NCBI GenBank assembly: GCA_029266475.1
Contig: JAQSWU010000012.1
Coordinates: 1-40,583 of the forward strand
Reading direction: 5' to 3'
Origin: Rickettsiaceae bacterium
GTDB taxonomy: Bacteria > Pseudomonadota > Alphaproteobacteria > Rickettsiales > Rickettsiaceae
Length of the DNA stretch: 40,583 bases
Shown here: in pieces, positions 17,836-26,952 of the stretch
Position numbering within the stretch: the first letter of the stretch is position 1
Layout of the letters: the number at the start of each line of letters is the position of its first letter
Notes under the pieces: model-generated
What the model saw: the letters and a program-made list of their open reading frames with translations, nothing else
Database searches by the model: none
What the model was told of the DNA's origin: nothing
Translations under genes and position numbers: made by a program

Positions 17836-18214
17836 AGTAGTTTTAGATGCTTCTGCACTACTTGCATTAATAAAAAATGAAAAGGGCTCAGCAAAAGTAG
17901 AGGAAGCTTTAGGGAAAATTGTTATGTCGAGCGTGAATGTTTCTGAAGTAGTAGCAAAACTTTTAGATTCTGGTATACCGGAAGATGAATGCATGGAATC
18001 GATTGAACCATTTGTAAGTTCTATTATTCCATTTGATGATGACCACGCATTCCTTACAGCTACCCTTAAAAAACTTACCAAACAACAAGGATTATCGTTG
18101 GGTGACAGAGCTTGTATAGCCCTCGGTATACAGCTGAGCGCTCCAATCTATACCGCTGATAAAGCTTGGCTTGAATGCATTATTCCCTATGCAGAGATTG
18201 TATTAATACGATAA
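17828..18214 (+). CDS. vapC: VapC-type PIN-domain toxin ribonuclease
   Basis: A 128-aa PIN domain. The four acidic metal-binding residues are in place: Asp7 (VVLDASALL), Glu40 (NVSEVVAKL), Asp93 (LSLGDRACIALG) and Asp111 (IYTADKAW). The frame is open upstream to an ATG at 17816, but ATG 17828 gives the canonical MNKVVLDASALL start and has GAGG 6 bases before it. It overlaps vapB by 8 bases. VapC toxins cut tRNA or rRNA; the target here is unknown. The gene looks intact. Confidence 0.93.
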   Translation: MNKVVLDASALLALIKNEKGSAKVEEALGKIVMSSVNVSEVVAKLLDSGIPEDECMESIEPFVSSIIPFDDDHAFLTATLKKLTKQQGLSLGDRACIALGIQLSAPIYTADKAWLECIIPYAEIVLIR

Positions 18215-18338
18215 CGTTACTTAATCCCTGCTGCTTAAATGGACCTTTAACCTAAGTAATATATTTTTATTTACAAGTGATTGATTATGTGATTAAGTTA
18301 CGTTAAGACTTTTTCAATCTTTATTTGAAATATATTAT

Positions 18339-21300
18339 ATGACGAAAAGAAAATATGAAGAGGAAATCTCAAACAATAATTATAAAAATAAAAAAAGAAA
18401 GCTTAACCCAGAAACTTATAATGAGTACCTTAGATTAGATAAATTATTTGAATATGCATTTCCAGAAGGGAAAGATGAAGTTTTAAATAAAAGCAATTTA
18501 TACGAAGCAGGATATTCTAATGCATTAATCAATATTATAGTGAAAAATATTAGGCAGAAGGCTAATTTAAATGATTTTTGGCATTCAGCAAATGATAAGG
18601 ATATTATAATAAAGTTACTAGATACGCATGTAGTAAAATCTGGGGACGAAAAATCAAAAAATCTTGGTTTAAAAGAATACTTAAAAACTAAAATTCCTGA
18701 TATTTCTAAAGAACCTGCATCAAAAGTAGTAATTATATTTCCTTTCGCATTTAACGGTCATGCGCACTCTGTTGTAATCCATCTAGACAAAAAAAAATCT
18801 CTTACTCCAATTGCAAATATATTTTTGAATAATCCTTATGGTACTGCGCATCTTGATAACGACGTTTATAATAGATTTAAAACTGAGATCAACGATTATT
18901 TGAATCCTATTGGATTGAGCGATCAGATAAAACCTTCCTTTGCTGTAATTCAGGATGATTTACAAGGTTTTCATTATGATTTTAATAATTGTGGAATCCT
19001 TGCAATTTACAATATTGAATTATACGTTCAATACGCTAAAGCGAATAAGAAGATAGAAGAATATACCATCCCATCTATTGTATTTGATCAGTTTCCTGAT
19101 AAAGAGTTGAATCAGATGTTACATAAAGCATTAATGTTAAGGCTGAAGTTAGATCAGTTAAGCGGGGTGCTTTTAAATAAAGAAACTTTAGGTTTTCAAG
19201 ATTTAGAGTTGTCACGAAGAGAGTTACGTTCAAATAAAAATAATTTGAGCTATAATAAAGAAGTAATAAAAAGTAAAGAAGAGGAATTAGAACTTTCGCA
19301 TACTGATAGGGTTAAAAAAGCAGTTTCCGAGGCAAGTGATTTGTTAGCCAAAGTTATAAACTCTGCAACAATAATATATGCTGAATTTATACATTCTTTT
19401 CAAGAAAATTTAACTCAACTATCTCTTAATGATCAAATAAAGCTGTTAAACCTCATTTCTTCACAAATAATAGAGAAAGCATCTAGCAACCTCTTGAACC
19501 CTCCTTCTCTTAGTGAAATACTTACTTATTCAATATCATATATAGAGAATCCTAATAGTTATTTTATATCTGATGAAATGCACAAAGAATCTTCTCGTAT
19601 ATCGTGGTATTTCTTACAAGCAATTCAAAGTATGTTGTTTAAAGGTCCTATTTTATCTCTAGAACAATATGAAACTGATCTAATAAGAGTTGTTAAATCA
19701 GTGGGCTATAAAGATTATTTAAGCTTTATAAGTGCTTTAACCCATAATCAAATGCAAGAAATTATAGATGCAAAAGATCATTATGGTAAAACTGCTCTGA
19801 TATACGCCGTATTACAAGGAAATGAGCTAATTGTAAAAGATTTGGTTAAAAGAGGCGCTAATCTAGATGTGAAAAGCAGCTCCTATCAAATAGGAATTAA
19901 ACTGACATTAATGGAGATAAATGCACTTGAAGTTTCGGCTTTTGAATCTAATAATATTGAAATATTTAATTTTTTGCTCGAAGCTACAAAAATTAAATAT
20001 CAAACTGAGTTTCCTTTAATTGTAACTAATTTATTATACAAAGTAATCAGTTATTGGAGCCATCATAAGGATAAATTCCAATCAGAAGTTATTGGATTAA
20101 GAGAGCAATTTATCAAGGCTATAGAAGATAATCCATTATCTGGACGTTGTAAGGTTATTGATATTTTACTTTCTAATGGTGCAGATCCATTTTATACTGA
20201 AACTATGCACTACTCCTTTGATCCTGCATTTGATAGTAAACCAAATATAATTCCTAATGGATTATGTGCTTTCAAGATCGTGGGGGGAGTATTAGATCCT
20301 GCAATTACTAGAATATTTTTACAGCATTTTCCTGACAAAATAGGAGTTGCTTTATTTTCAGCAATAAATTATTTGAATATTGAATTAGTAAAAAATATGA
20401 TTGAAATATCGAATAATCGAATAACCCAAGAACTAATTGAAGCGGCATTAAAAATAATTGACACAAAGCTTTCTTCAATAAACAATGAAGAAATTTCGCC
20501 TCAAACAATATTCTTTCTAGGCTCAAATGACCCCTCACAAAATAATAAAAATAGAATATTTGTTGATCAATTACAGATTATAAAAAATTTGCTCTTACAG
20601 CTTCCCCATGCAGAAAAGCCTAATACTGAAATAAGTCCTTATACATTATTCATTGAAGCAGCAAAAGAGGGAGATATTAAATTTGTTAAAAGTTCAATTG
20701 AGAACGGAGTGATTAAAAATATCAATTTATATAATGAAGCAGGTTATAATGCTTTATTATGCGCTACAAAAAATGGCCACTTTGAAGTTGTGAGTTGTTT
20801 ACTTGAGAATAGTGCTTCGCTGGATGTTATCTCAAGCGAGGGTATACCTCCTGAAGGTTATGCAATCTCATTTCCACATATTTTAAAATATTTACTTGAA
20901 AATAATTTTATTACCTCTTGTAAAGCTAAATTTAGTAACTCTGGATTTTCGCAAAACACCTTTGACTTATTATGCTATGCAAGCAGATTAAACGCTTTAG
21001 AATCAGTAAAACTACTATTACAGACAAAACTTCTGCATACAACTATATCACAATCTATTCAAGAAGCTGCAATAGTAGCTGCCAGGTTAGGTAATAATCA
21101 AATCCTAAAATACTTAATATGTAATGGAGCTAAGCTAGATCAACGTGACAAGTTTGATAATCTATTGATACATCATGCTGCTTCCCAAGGTAATCTGGAA
21201 GGGCTGGAGCTAATGCTTGATCATTGCCCAAATATTATTGATGAGATAAGTAAAACTTGGCGTACGCCAATAATGGCTGCTGCTAATAAAGGCCATTTTT

Positions 21301-22244
21301 TAGTTGTACAAGAGCTTATTCATAGGGGTGCTAATATAAATATAGTAGTAGATTATACTGGTAAAAAAGTAGATGAAATAAGCCTTATTAAAAAAGCTCC
21401 CTTTGATAATTATTTCAAAACAGCTTTAACTGAAGCCTTTTCTTCTTGCAATTACAAAATAATTACCTTTTTAATAGAAAAAGGAGCTACATTAAATTTT
21501 CATTTGCTACCTTATAGTTTTTCTCATAAATTCAAAATATTATTAAACAACGCTGCTAAAGAAAATAATCCAGTCGTCTTAAAAAAAATTCTAGAGAATT
21601 TGCCTGACTCTTATGAGAAAGAGGGGTGGGTCGAAGAAATAATTCATATTTCTTTAGAAAATAAAAATTTTCCTCTAGTTAAAATTATAATTGAGTCAGA
21701 AAAAAAAGATATTAATAATTATTACTACGGTGGAAAAAAAATTCTTCATTATGCTGCAAGCCAAGGATATTTCGAATTAGTACAATATTTTATAGAGATA
21801 CATAATGCAAAAATAACTAAGTGTACTCGCAGTGGAGATACAGTTCTACACTACGCAGTACAAAGCCAGAATATTGACTTAGTAAAATATATTTTTAGCA
21901 AATGTCCTTCGTCGTTGGAAGAGTCTAATGATAGAGGAAATGCCCCAATCCATGAAGCTGTTCTTCTTGGAAACTGCGAAATAGTTAAAGTACTTATCCA
22001 GCAAGGAGCAAATATACATCAGGAAAATAAGTTTTCAGAAACTCCTTTAATGCTTGCTCAGGATTTAGGCCATACTGATATAATAGAAGCTTTAATCGAT
22101 GCTGTAAATACTATCAATGCTGGAGAATCACATATTCCTGTTTGTCAAAATGAGCAGTTCAGCATTAAGAATCACCCTGACTTAAATTCAAAAAGCACTG
22201 ATATTTATGATATAGATATGTCTCTTGTCGGCGAGGGTATATAG
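18339..22244 (+). CDS. Giant Ulp1/C48-like protease with ankyrin repeats, candidate effector
   Basis: A 1301-aa protein. The N-terminus carries a basic KNKKRK cluster near residue 20. A CE-clan protease-like domain spans about residues 110-260: His143 in HAHSVVIHL, Asn164/165 in LNNPYG where Ulp1 has Asp, Gln205 in VIQDD, and Cys218 in NNCGILAIYNIE. Spacing parallels the protein at 22726. The Asp-to-Asn change leaves activity uncertain. A charged helical stretch (about 270-330) follows. From about residue 480 to 1270 runs a long series of ankyrin repeats, some degenerate (GKTALIYAVLQGNELIVKDLV, KILHYAASQGYFELVQYF, NAPIHEAVLLGNCEIVKVL). Ulp1/C48 enzymes remove SUMO, NEDD8 or ubiquitin, so a host target is likely. 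No signal peptide is seen; type IV secretion would be the usual route in Rickettsiales. Confidence 0.8.
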   Translation: MTKRKYEEEISNNNYKNKKRKLNPETYNEYLRLDKLFEYAFPEGKDEVLNKSNLYEAGYSNALINIIVKNIRQKANLNDFWHSANDKDIIIKLLDTHVVKSGDEKSKNLGLKEYLKTKIPDISKEPASKVVIIFPFAFNGHAHSVVIHLDKKKSLTPIANIFLNNPYGTAHLDNDVYNRFKTEINDYLNPIGLSDQIKPSFAVIQDDLQGFHYDFNNCGILAIYNIELYVQYAKANKKIEEYTIPSIVFDQFPDKELNQMLHKALMLRLKLDQLSGVLLNKETLGFQDLELSRRELRSNKNNLSYNKEVIKSKEEELELSHTDRVKKAVSEASDLLAKVINSATIIYAEFIHSFQENLTQLSLNDQIKLLNLISSQIIEKASSNLLNPPSLSEILTYSISYIENPNSYFISDEMHKESSRISWYFLQAIQSMLFKGPILSLEQYETDLIRVVKSVGYKDYLSFISALTHNQMQEIIDAKDHYGKTALIYAVLQGNELIVKDLVKRGANLDVKSSSYQIGIKLTLMEINALEVSAFESNNIEIFNFLLEATKIKYQTEFPLIVTNLLYKVISYWSHHKDKFQSEVIGLREQFIKAIEDNPLSGRCKVIDILLSNGADPFYTETMHYSFDPAFDSKPNIIPNGLCAFKIVGGVLDPAITRIFLQHFPDKIGVALFSAINYLNIELVKNMIEISNNRITQELIEAALKIIDTKLSSINNEEISPQTIFFLGSNDPSQNNKNRIFVDQLQIIKNLLLQLPHAEKPNTEISPYTLFIEAAKEGDIKFVKSSIENGVIKNINLYNEAGYNALLCATKNGHFEVVSCLLENSASLDVISSEGIPPEGYAISFPHILKYLLENNFITSCKAKFSNSGFSQNTFDLLCYASRLNALESVKLLLQTKLLHTTISQSIQEAAIVAARLGNNQILKYLICNGAKLDQRDKFDNLLIHHAASQGNLEGLELMLDHCPNIIDEISKTWRTPIMAAANKGHFLVVQELIHRGANINIVVDYTGKKVDEISLIKKAPFDNYFKTALTEAFSSCNYKIITFLIEKGATLNFHLLPYSFSHKFKILLNNAAKENNPVVLKKILENLPDSYEKEGWVEEIIHISLENKNFPLVKIIIESEKKDINNYYYGGKKILHYAASQGYFELVQYFIEIHNAKITKCTRSGDTVLHYAVQSQNIDLVKYIFSKCPSSLEESNDRGNAPIHEAVLLGNCEIVKVLIQQGANIHQENKFSETPLMLAQDLGHTDIIEALIDAVNTINAGESHIPVCQNEQFSIKNHPDLNSKSTDIYDIDMSLVGEGI

Positions 22245-22297
22245 TTTACTTGCACACTTAGTTGAGAGGTTAGGGAGACGAAGTTTATTATGTTTTA

Positions 22298-22560
22298 GGC
22301 TCTGTTGCAAAGTTTTTAAGGCTTGAATTTAGCTACGGTTATTTAATTTTTAGCAAGCGAAGAGGTTATCGGTGATGATTTTGATTTCACCGAATATACC
22401 TTGACCATATTTCCATAATTCATACTCTCTAAAATTTTTCAGCAGCGCCTCAATTATCACTTTATACGTATAATAACGACCCTAAAATATTAATATAGCT
22501 ATCTGCTGAAAATTGATTTCCACTAATTTGAAAATATTCAAAAAAATTTGCAACACTGCC
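22298..22560 (-). mobile_element. IS6-family internally deleted (MITE-like) element
   Basis: The left end GGCTCTGTTGCAAA (22298-22311) and right end TTTGCAACACTGCC (22547-22560) are the terminal inverted repeats of IS6-family elements, 12 of 14 matching each other. On the minus strand the interior just inside the left end reads GAATTATGGAAATATGG... and ...ATCACCGATAACCTC, the same 3' end of the transposase gene as seen at about 3165-3225. The rest of the transposase is deleted, leaving 263 bases. No 8-base target duplication is apparent. It could be moved in trans only if a full copy exists elsewhere. Confidence 0.82.
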
Positions 22561-22655
22561 AACAGCACCACGTGCTTTACAAGTATTATCTGGTTATAGC
22601 ATTAACTTTTGTAAGTATATAATGGTCATTGATCAAAATCATTTTATTAAATAAT

Positions 22656-22671
22656 ATACTTAATTAAGTAT
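22656..22671. repeat. Perfect 16-base palindrome
   Basis: ATACTTAATTAAGTAT reads the same on both strands and lies 55 bases upstream of the 1344-aa protease/ankyrin gene. A dimeric regulator site is plausible; no T-run follows it. Confidence 0.5.
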
Positions 22672-22725
22672 GCCAGCATTTCCAGGAGAAAGCTTTGATC
22701 ATTAATTATATTATTATAAGAGATA

Positions 22726-25700
22726 ATGAATAATACCAATTCAATAATCCCCCCTTTACAAAACACTATAAACGATAAAGCAACAGAGAAGGACAATTTA
22801 ATAAAAGTTAATGCTGCAGGCGATGATCGAAATTTAGCAGAGCACGGAAAAAGTCCTTATTACTGGTATAGCGTTGAGGATGGTTTTCGCTTGATTCTAT
22901 GGCTTCGCCAACATTATTTAAGTTATAATAAAACTGTTGAGGCTAATAGCGGAGAGGAATTTGTAGCATTTAGAGAAAATGATAATAGAATTCTTGTTAC
23001 TGATCCTTACTATGTTGATAACTTCAAGAACTACTTAAGCGATGATATAGCGAGGGTTACAGCGACAGGGGAATTTTCTCATTTAGCCCCTTGGGTACAA
23101 ATGCCAACTACAATACTAATCCCCTTATTATCAGGGCTACATTGGCGATCAGTAAAAATCGAAATAAATTATTTGAATCACACTACTTGTATAGTGTACG
23201 ATGATCCATATGGTCCTGGGTACTTTCCTACAAGCTTGAAGTCAATGATTGAGCCTATAATAAGGTCAAATATAGAGAAACTCATAAAAATACAGAACAA
23301 AGACGATGCCTACAAACTGATAAAAGATGACATACAGGTATATGAAACCCCTGTAGACCAACAAGGTCATGGAGAAAATAGTTGGGACTGTGGCCCTATA
23401 ACGTTTAGTAATATAGAGAGCCACATTAAATACGGTTTAGGCCAAACCAAAGAGTATATAGTTCCAGACTATAAGGATGTTAGACACAAAGAAATCATAC
23501 AAAATATTAGAACAAACGATAGAATACGTTATAGCGAAGTTTCAGGAGTAGCTTTAAACCAGTTAAAAATCGATGCAATCGAACAGCATGTTGAGGAGAT
23601 AAAGGAACATCAAAATCAAAAGTTGAAAAAGTTAAATTTAGATGGGCATTTGGATATTAGTAATTTAGATCCACTGGAAATTAGTATATTTTTTGAGATA
23701 TTAGATAATAAAAGATTGTTCGATGATAAAGGTAAAGTTGGAAACTATACTCAAAGCGAGATAGAGTACGCTTATAAAGTTCTGCAAAAAAGTTTAACTG
23801 ACCAAGTAATATCTTACAATAGAGTAAATGATGATAGATATAAGGGGTTTAAAGACTTCTTGTTTGAACTTAGGAAAGAGGCGACGAAAGAAGTCTCATA
23901 TACTGCGGATAAAATAAATGAACGTGGCCACCCGAATGCAAATTTGAAACTATCATCTATAGTAAAGCAAGTTTTGTCTGATAAGGAGATAAGAACTTTA
24001 GAATCATTTCACTATAAGGTATATAAACTACTCTGGCAGGAATCAGAATTTCGGAATTTGAAGTTTATTTATAACTTTAAATTCAAAATATCCTATCAGG
24101 ACCGCTTAATTGAAATTGGAGAGAGTGATAACCTTCTTTTTTGGCTTCTAGCTAATAATGAAACAGAAAAAGTTAAATTCATTATAGAAAATTATAAACT
24201 TGATATAGAGGATGTTCTTGATTGCAATCAGTATAAAAATAACATTCTCCATATATCAGCTTTATATGGGAATCACATAGTAATTGGAAAGATCGTTCAT
24301 TTATACATAAATGGTATGATATCCAAAGATAAATTCGAGTATCTTATAAATAGCCGTAATGAAAGTGGCACTCTACCGTTGGGCATGGCATTTATAAACA
24401 AATTATCGCATGAAAGACTTATCAAGGTTACCGAACTATTTCTGCTTAGAGGTGTTTTTAAAGCCAACCAGTATTTAAATAATAAAAAAGGCATGGATTA
24501 TAGCTCCGATATACTTTGGCAGGAGATAGGAGGATTTAATATTTTACATATAGCCTTAAAAAACAAACACTCTGAAATATTAGAGCTCTTAAATAAGAGG
24601 ATTAAGAAAGGAAGCGGTAGTGAGAACGACCAATATTATATTAATTTCAAATATCCAGCCTTGAATCCTAATTATCATATGTATAGCCCTGAGAAAATTC
24701 TAGGAGCTCAAATAATTTATTTAAACGATACTAATACTAAGAAAGATAATTATGAAAAGTTATATAACCTATTATCAAAGCTACAGCAATCGCAGACGAC
24801 TCAAGAGGATCAATACGATAGCGGAGATAGCTCAGACGAAGATTCGCCCGCTTACTTATATAAGCAAGAGTTATTGAAGATAAGCGCAGTTATTAAAAAT
24901 TATCAAGAAACTCGAAGAACTGAAGATAATGTAGAAAAAGATTTAGGTACGTATGACCAAATACTTAATACACCTACGAAAATAAAACCGAGAGAATTAC
25001 CAAAAGAGGTAGTTGAGCATTACAAAAAGATGACGGTACCTCATTTCCATGGAGTTCCTTTTATGCAAGGTCAATATAATAACCTGCAGAGAAGGGAGGT
25101 AGCAAAGAAGCTTTTTCAGCTTAACAATAAATTATTAGCGCCATACTTGAAAAACTCAAACACAAAGCTTGAGGATAATGATGATGACAAAATTGACCGT
25201 GTTATTAGTGGCATACATTCAAGAACATCTACAGCAACTAATGGTATAGATAATCTACATGAGATGATAAAAGCATCTCAAGAAAAACTTACCTTGTTAA
25301 AAAGTACAGACCTCCAACTGCAACATTATTTATCTGACTGTTATAACCTTAATCCAGAACTATTTTTAAAGTCACTAGAGAAATACGTATATGAATTTCA
25401 AAAAAGCCCTATAAAATTTTTCTGGGACAAATTGAAAAGTATAAAGACCCCGCCAGAAGACATAGTAAAATATAGATTTCCGTTCATCTCTACAAGTAAA
25501 GCTCCAGACCATGCTGTAAAGTATGCTATAGGTACTAACGTAGAGGAAGAACGAGGAGAAAAACCTTTGTACCCTAAATATGATACTAATGGCACTCCTA
25601 AACATAGACTTGCCGGTTTCTTATATATTGTAACCCACAGTTTTATTGATATAGATTCTATGGAGAGTAGTAAAGAAATTGCTGATATAACTAAATTGCT

Positions 25701-26760
25701 CAAAACAGGACAATTCAAAGAAAATGTTATAATAAGTCATCAACTCGAAAATAGCTTTTTTGGAGGTATAGACGAAAAAAATATTGTTGCGGTTATACCA
25801 ATTATTTATCCTAATTTCAAAAAGGGATTCAAATCAGGTTACCATGATGGAATATGGGGCCTTGAGAACCGTGATTCGCGCCTATCAAACAACTTTACAA
25901 AAGCAAAAGCGGTGTTTAAAAACCAAGATTTTTTACCTATTTCTCCGCAATCCGCCGCAGGAAAAGTAATTTTACCAGCTTTTGTTGAGCTTGCTATTAA
26001 CTTAGTTAAAGCAATTACAGGGTTTAAGGGAAACGAGTTATATTACTCAGCCCCTGATGGCCAAATTCAGAAATATCCTGAAGGGTTTAATAGGAATCCT
26101 AATTATTTATCTAAGGCTCAAATGGCTATTAAATCTTATATAGAATTAAAGCAAGGATCCTCTGGTAAGACAAAAGTAACTCCTGAACAACAGAATGGAA
26201 TGATTAGACATATGATTCTAACAGAAGAAAAAAGCAAAGTTTCAAGAGAATTATTTCCGAATAAGGAAATGAACAGCCAAAAGGATAAGACAGGGATGAA
26301 AAAAGTTGAAGATGGAATAAATCCTGTATTAGAAATCAACGATACGAAAAAACATAGCGAGGATTTATATAAACTAATAACCGCTTCACATCTTGGTAAC
26401 ACTAAAGAAGTAATCGCGCTACTTAAAACTATTGATAAAAAAATTCTTATTGCGCAAGACCCTAATGGCGATACGGCTCTTCATCATGCTGCTTATAAGG
26501 GTCATAAAGCAATTGTAGAGCTGTTACTTAATGAAGCTCCAGAACTTATTAATATTTATAATAAGAATGGTCTATCTGCCTCTTTGCTAACTGAAAGGAA
26601 TGAATACAAGGAAGTTTCAGAGATAAATGAGAAATTCGCATCGGTTAAGCCTATAGTTTTAGAAGAACCGAGTCATATTGTAGAGGTTATCGACAATAAT
26701 AAGACTCAGATTGAATATTTGGGTGATAGTATAAGTACCATTAAAGACATAATGAATTAA
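22726..26760 (+). CDS. Giant C48-like protease / ADP-ribosyltransferase-like / ankyrin protein
   Basis: A 1344-aa multidomain protein. The N-terminal CE-clan protease signature is complete: His139 (LHWRSVKIEI), Asp159/160 (YDDPYG), Gln212/213 and Cys222 (SWDCGPITF), the Ulp1 order H-D-Q-C. Degenerate ankyrin-like repeats occupy about 465-640. At about 915-1025 a second catalytic signature appears: Ser922-Thr923-Ser924 in FPFISTSKAPDHAVKYA, then Gln1006-x-Glu1008 in HQLENSFFGGI, matching the STS...QxE(x)nGGI pattern of ADP-ribosyltransferases. The conserved Arg of that fold is not clear. One or two ankyrin repeats follow near 1225-1290 (DTALHHAAYKGHKAIVELLL). It is probably a secreted effector acting on host ubiquitin-like modifiers and another target. 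AAGAG lies 4 bases before the ATG. Confidence 0.82.
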   Translation: MNNTNSIIPPLQNTINDKATEKDNLIKVNAAGDDRNLAEHGKSPYYWYSVEDGFRLILWLRQHYLSYNKTVEANSGEEFVAFRENDNRILVTDPYYVDNFKNYLSDDIARVTATGEFSHLAPWVQMPTTILIPLLSGLHWRSVKIEINYLNHTTCIVYDDPYGPGYFPTSLKSMIEPIIRSNIEKLIKIQNKDDAYKLIKDDIQVYETPVDQQGHGENSWDCGPITFSNIESHIKYGLGQTKEYIVPDYKDVRHKEIIQNIRTNDRIRYSEVSGVALNQLKIDAIEQHVEEIKEHQNQKLKKLNLDGHLDISNLDPLEISIFFEILDNKRLFDDKGKVGNYTQSEIEYAYKVLQKSLTDQVISYNRVNDDRYKGFKDFLFELRKEATKEVSYTADKINERGHPNANLKLSSIVKQVLSDKEIRTLESFHYKVYKLLWQESEFRNLKFIYNFKFKISYQDRLIEIGESDNLLFWLLANNETEKVKFIIENYKLDIEDVLDCNQYKNNILHISALYGNHIVIGKIVHLYINGMISKDKFEYLINSRNESGTLPLGMAFINKLSHERLIKVTELFLLRGVFKANQYLNNKKGMDYSSDILWQEIGGFNILHIALKNKHSEILELLNKRIKKGSGSENDQYYINFKYPALNPNYHMYSPEKILGAQIIYLNDTNTKKDNYEKLYNLLSKLQQSQTTQEDQYDSGDSSDEDSPAYLYKQELLKISAVIKNYQETRRTEDNVEKDLGTYDQILNTPTKIKPRELPKEVVEHYKKMTVPHFHGVPFMQGQYNNLQRREVAKKLFQLNNKLLAPYLKNSNTKLEDNDDDKIDRVISGIHSRTSTATNGIDNLHEMIKASQEKLTLLKSTDLQLQHYLSDCYNLNPELFLKSLEKYVYEFQKSPIKFFWDKLKSIKTPPEDIVKYRFPFISTSKAPDHAVKYAIGTNVEEERGEKPLYPKYDTNGTPKHRLAGFLYIVTHSFIDIDSMESSKEIADITKLLKTGQFKENVIISHQLENSFFGGIDEKNIVAVIPIIYPNFKKGFKSGYHDGIWGLENRDSRLSNNFTKAKAVFKNQDFLPISPQSAAGKVILPAFVELAINLVKAITGFKGNELYYSAPDGQIQKYPEGFNRNPNYLSKAQMAIKSYIELKQGSSGKTKVTPEQQNGMIRHMILTEEKSKVSRELFPNKEMNSQKDKTGMKKVEDGINPVLEINDTKKHSEDLYKLITASHLGNTKEVIALLKTIDKKILIAQDPNGDTALHHAAYKGHKAIVELLLNEAPELINIYNKNGLSASLLTERNEYKEVSEINEKFASVKPIVLEEPSHIVEVIDNNKTQIEYLGDSISTIKDIMN

Positions 26761-26952
26761 ACTTTTTGAATAGATAATAGCCTTAAAATGAAAAGAAAAC
26801 TCATGATAATGCATTACGGCAATCATTCTAACTATATATATTCAACTCTATTATAAATCTTCAGAATTACAAATAACCATTTACTTTAATAGAGTAATTT
26901 GGTTTAATTCTGTTGAAACTTTATCCCTAGAAATACATAGTAGATTATTCGT

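Larger units (their letters stand above)
22245..22725. other. Intergenic region holding an IS6 relic and a palindrome
   Basis: Between the two giant protease/ankyrin genes. It contains a 263-base internally deleted IS6-type element and, nearer the downstream gene, a perfect 16-base palindrome. Apart from these no gene or RNA is recognised. Confidence 0.6.

Noticed and set aside
25375-25718. Two minus-strand open frames of 76 and 106 codons inside the 1344-aa gene
   Set aside because: They overlap the ART-like region of a well-supported gene and their translations look like antisense of it.
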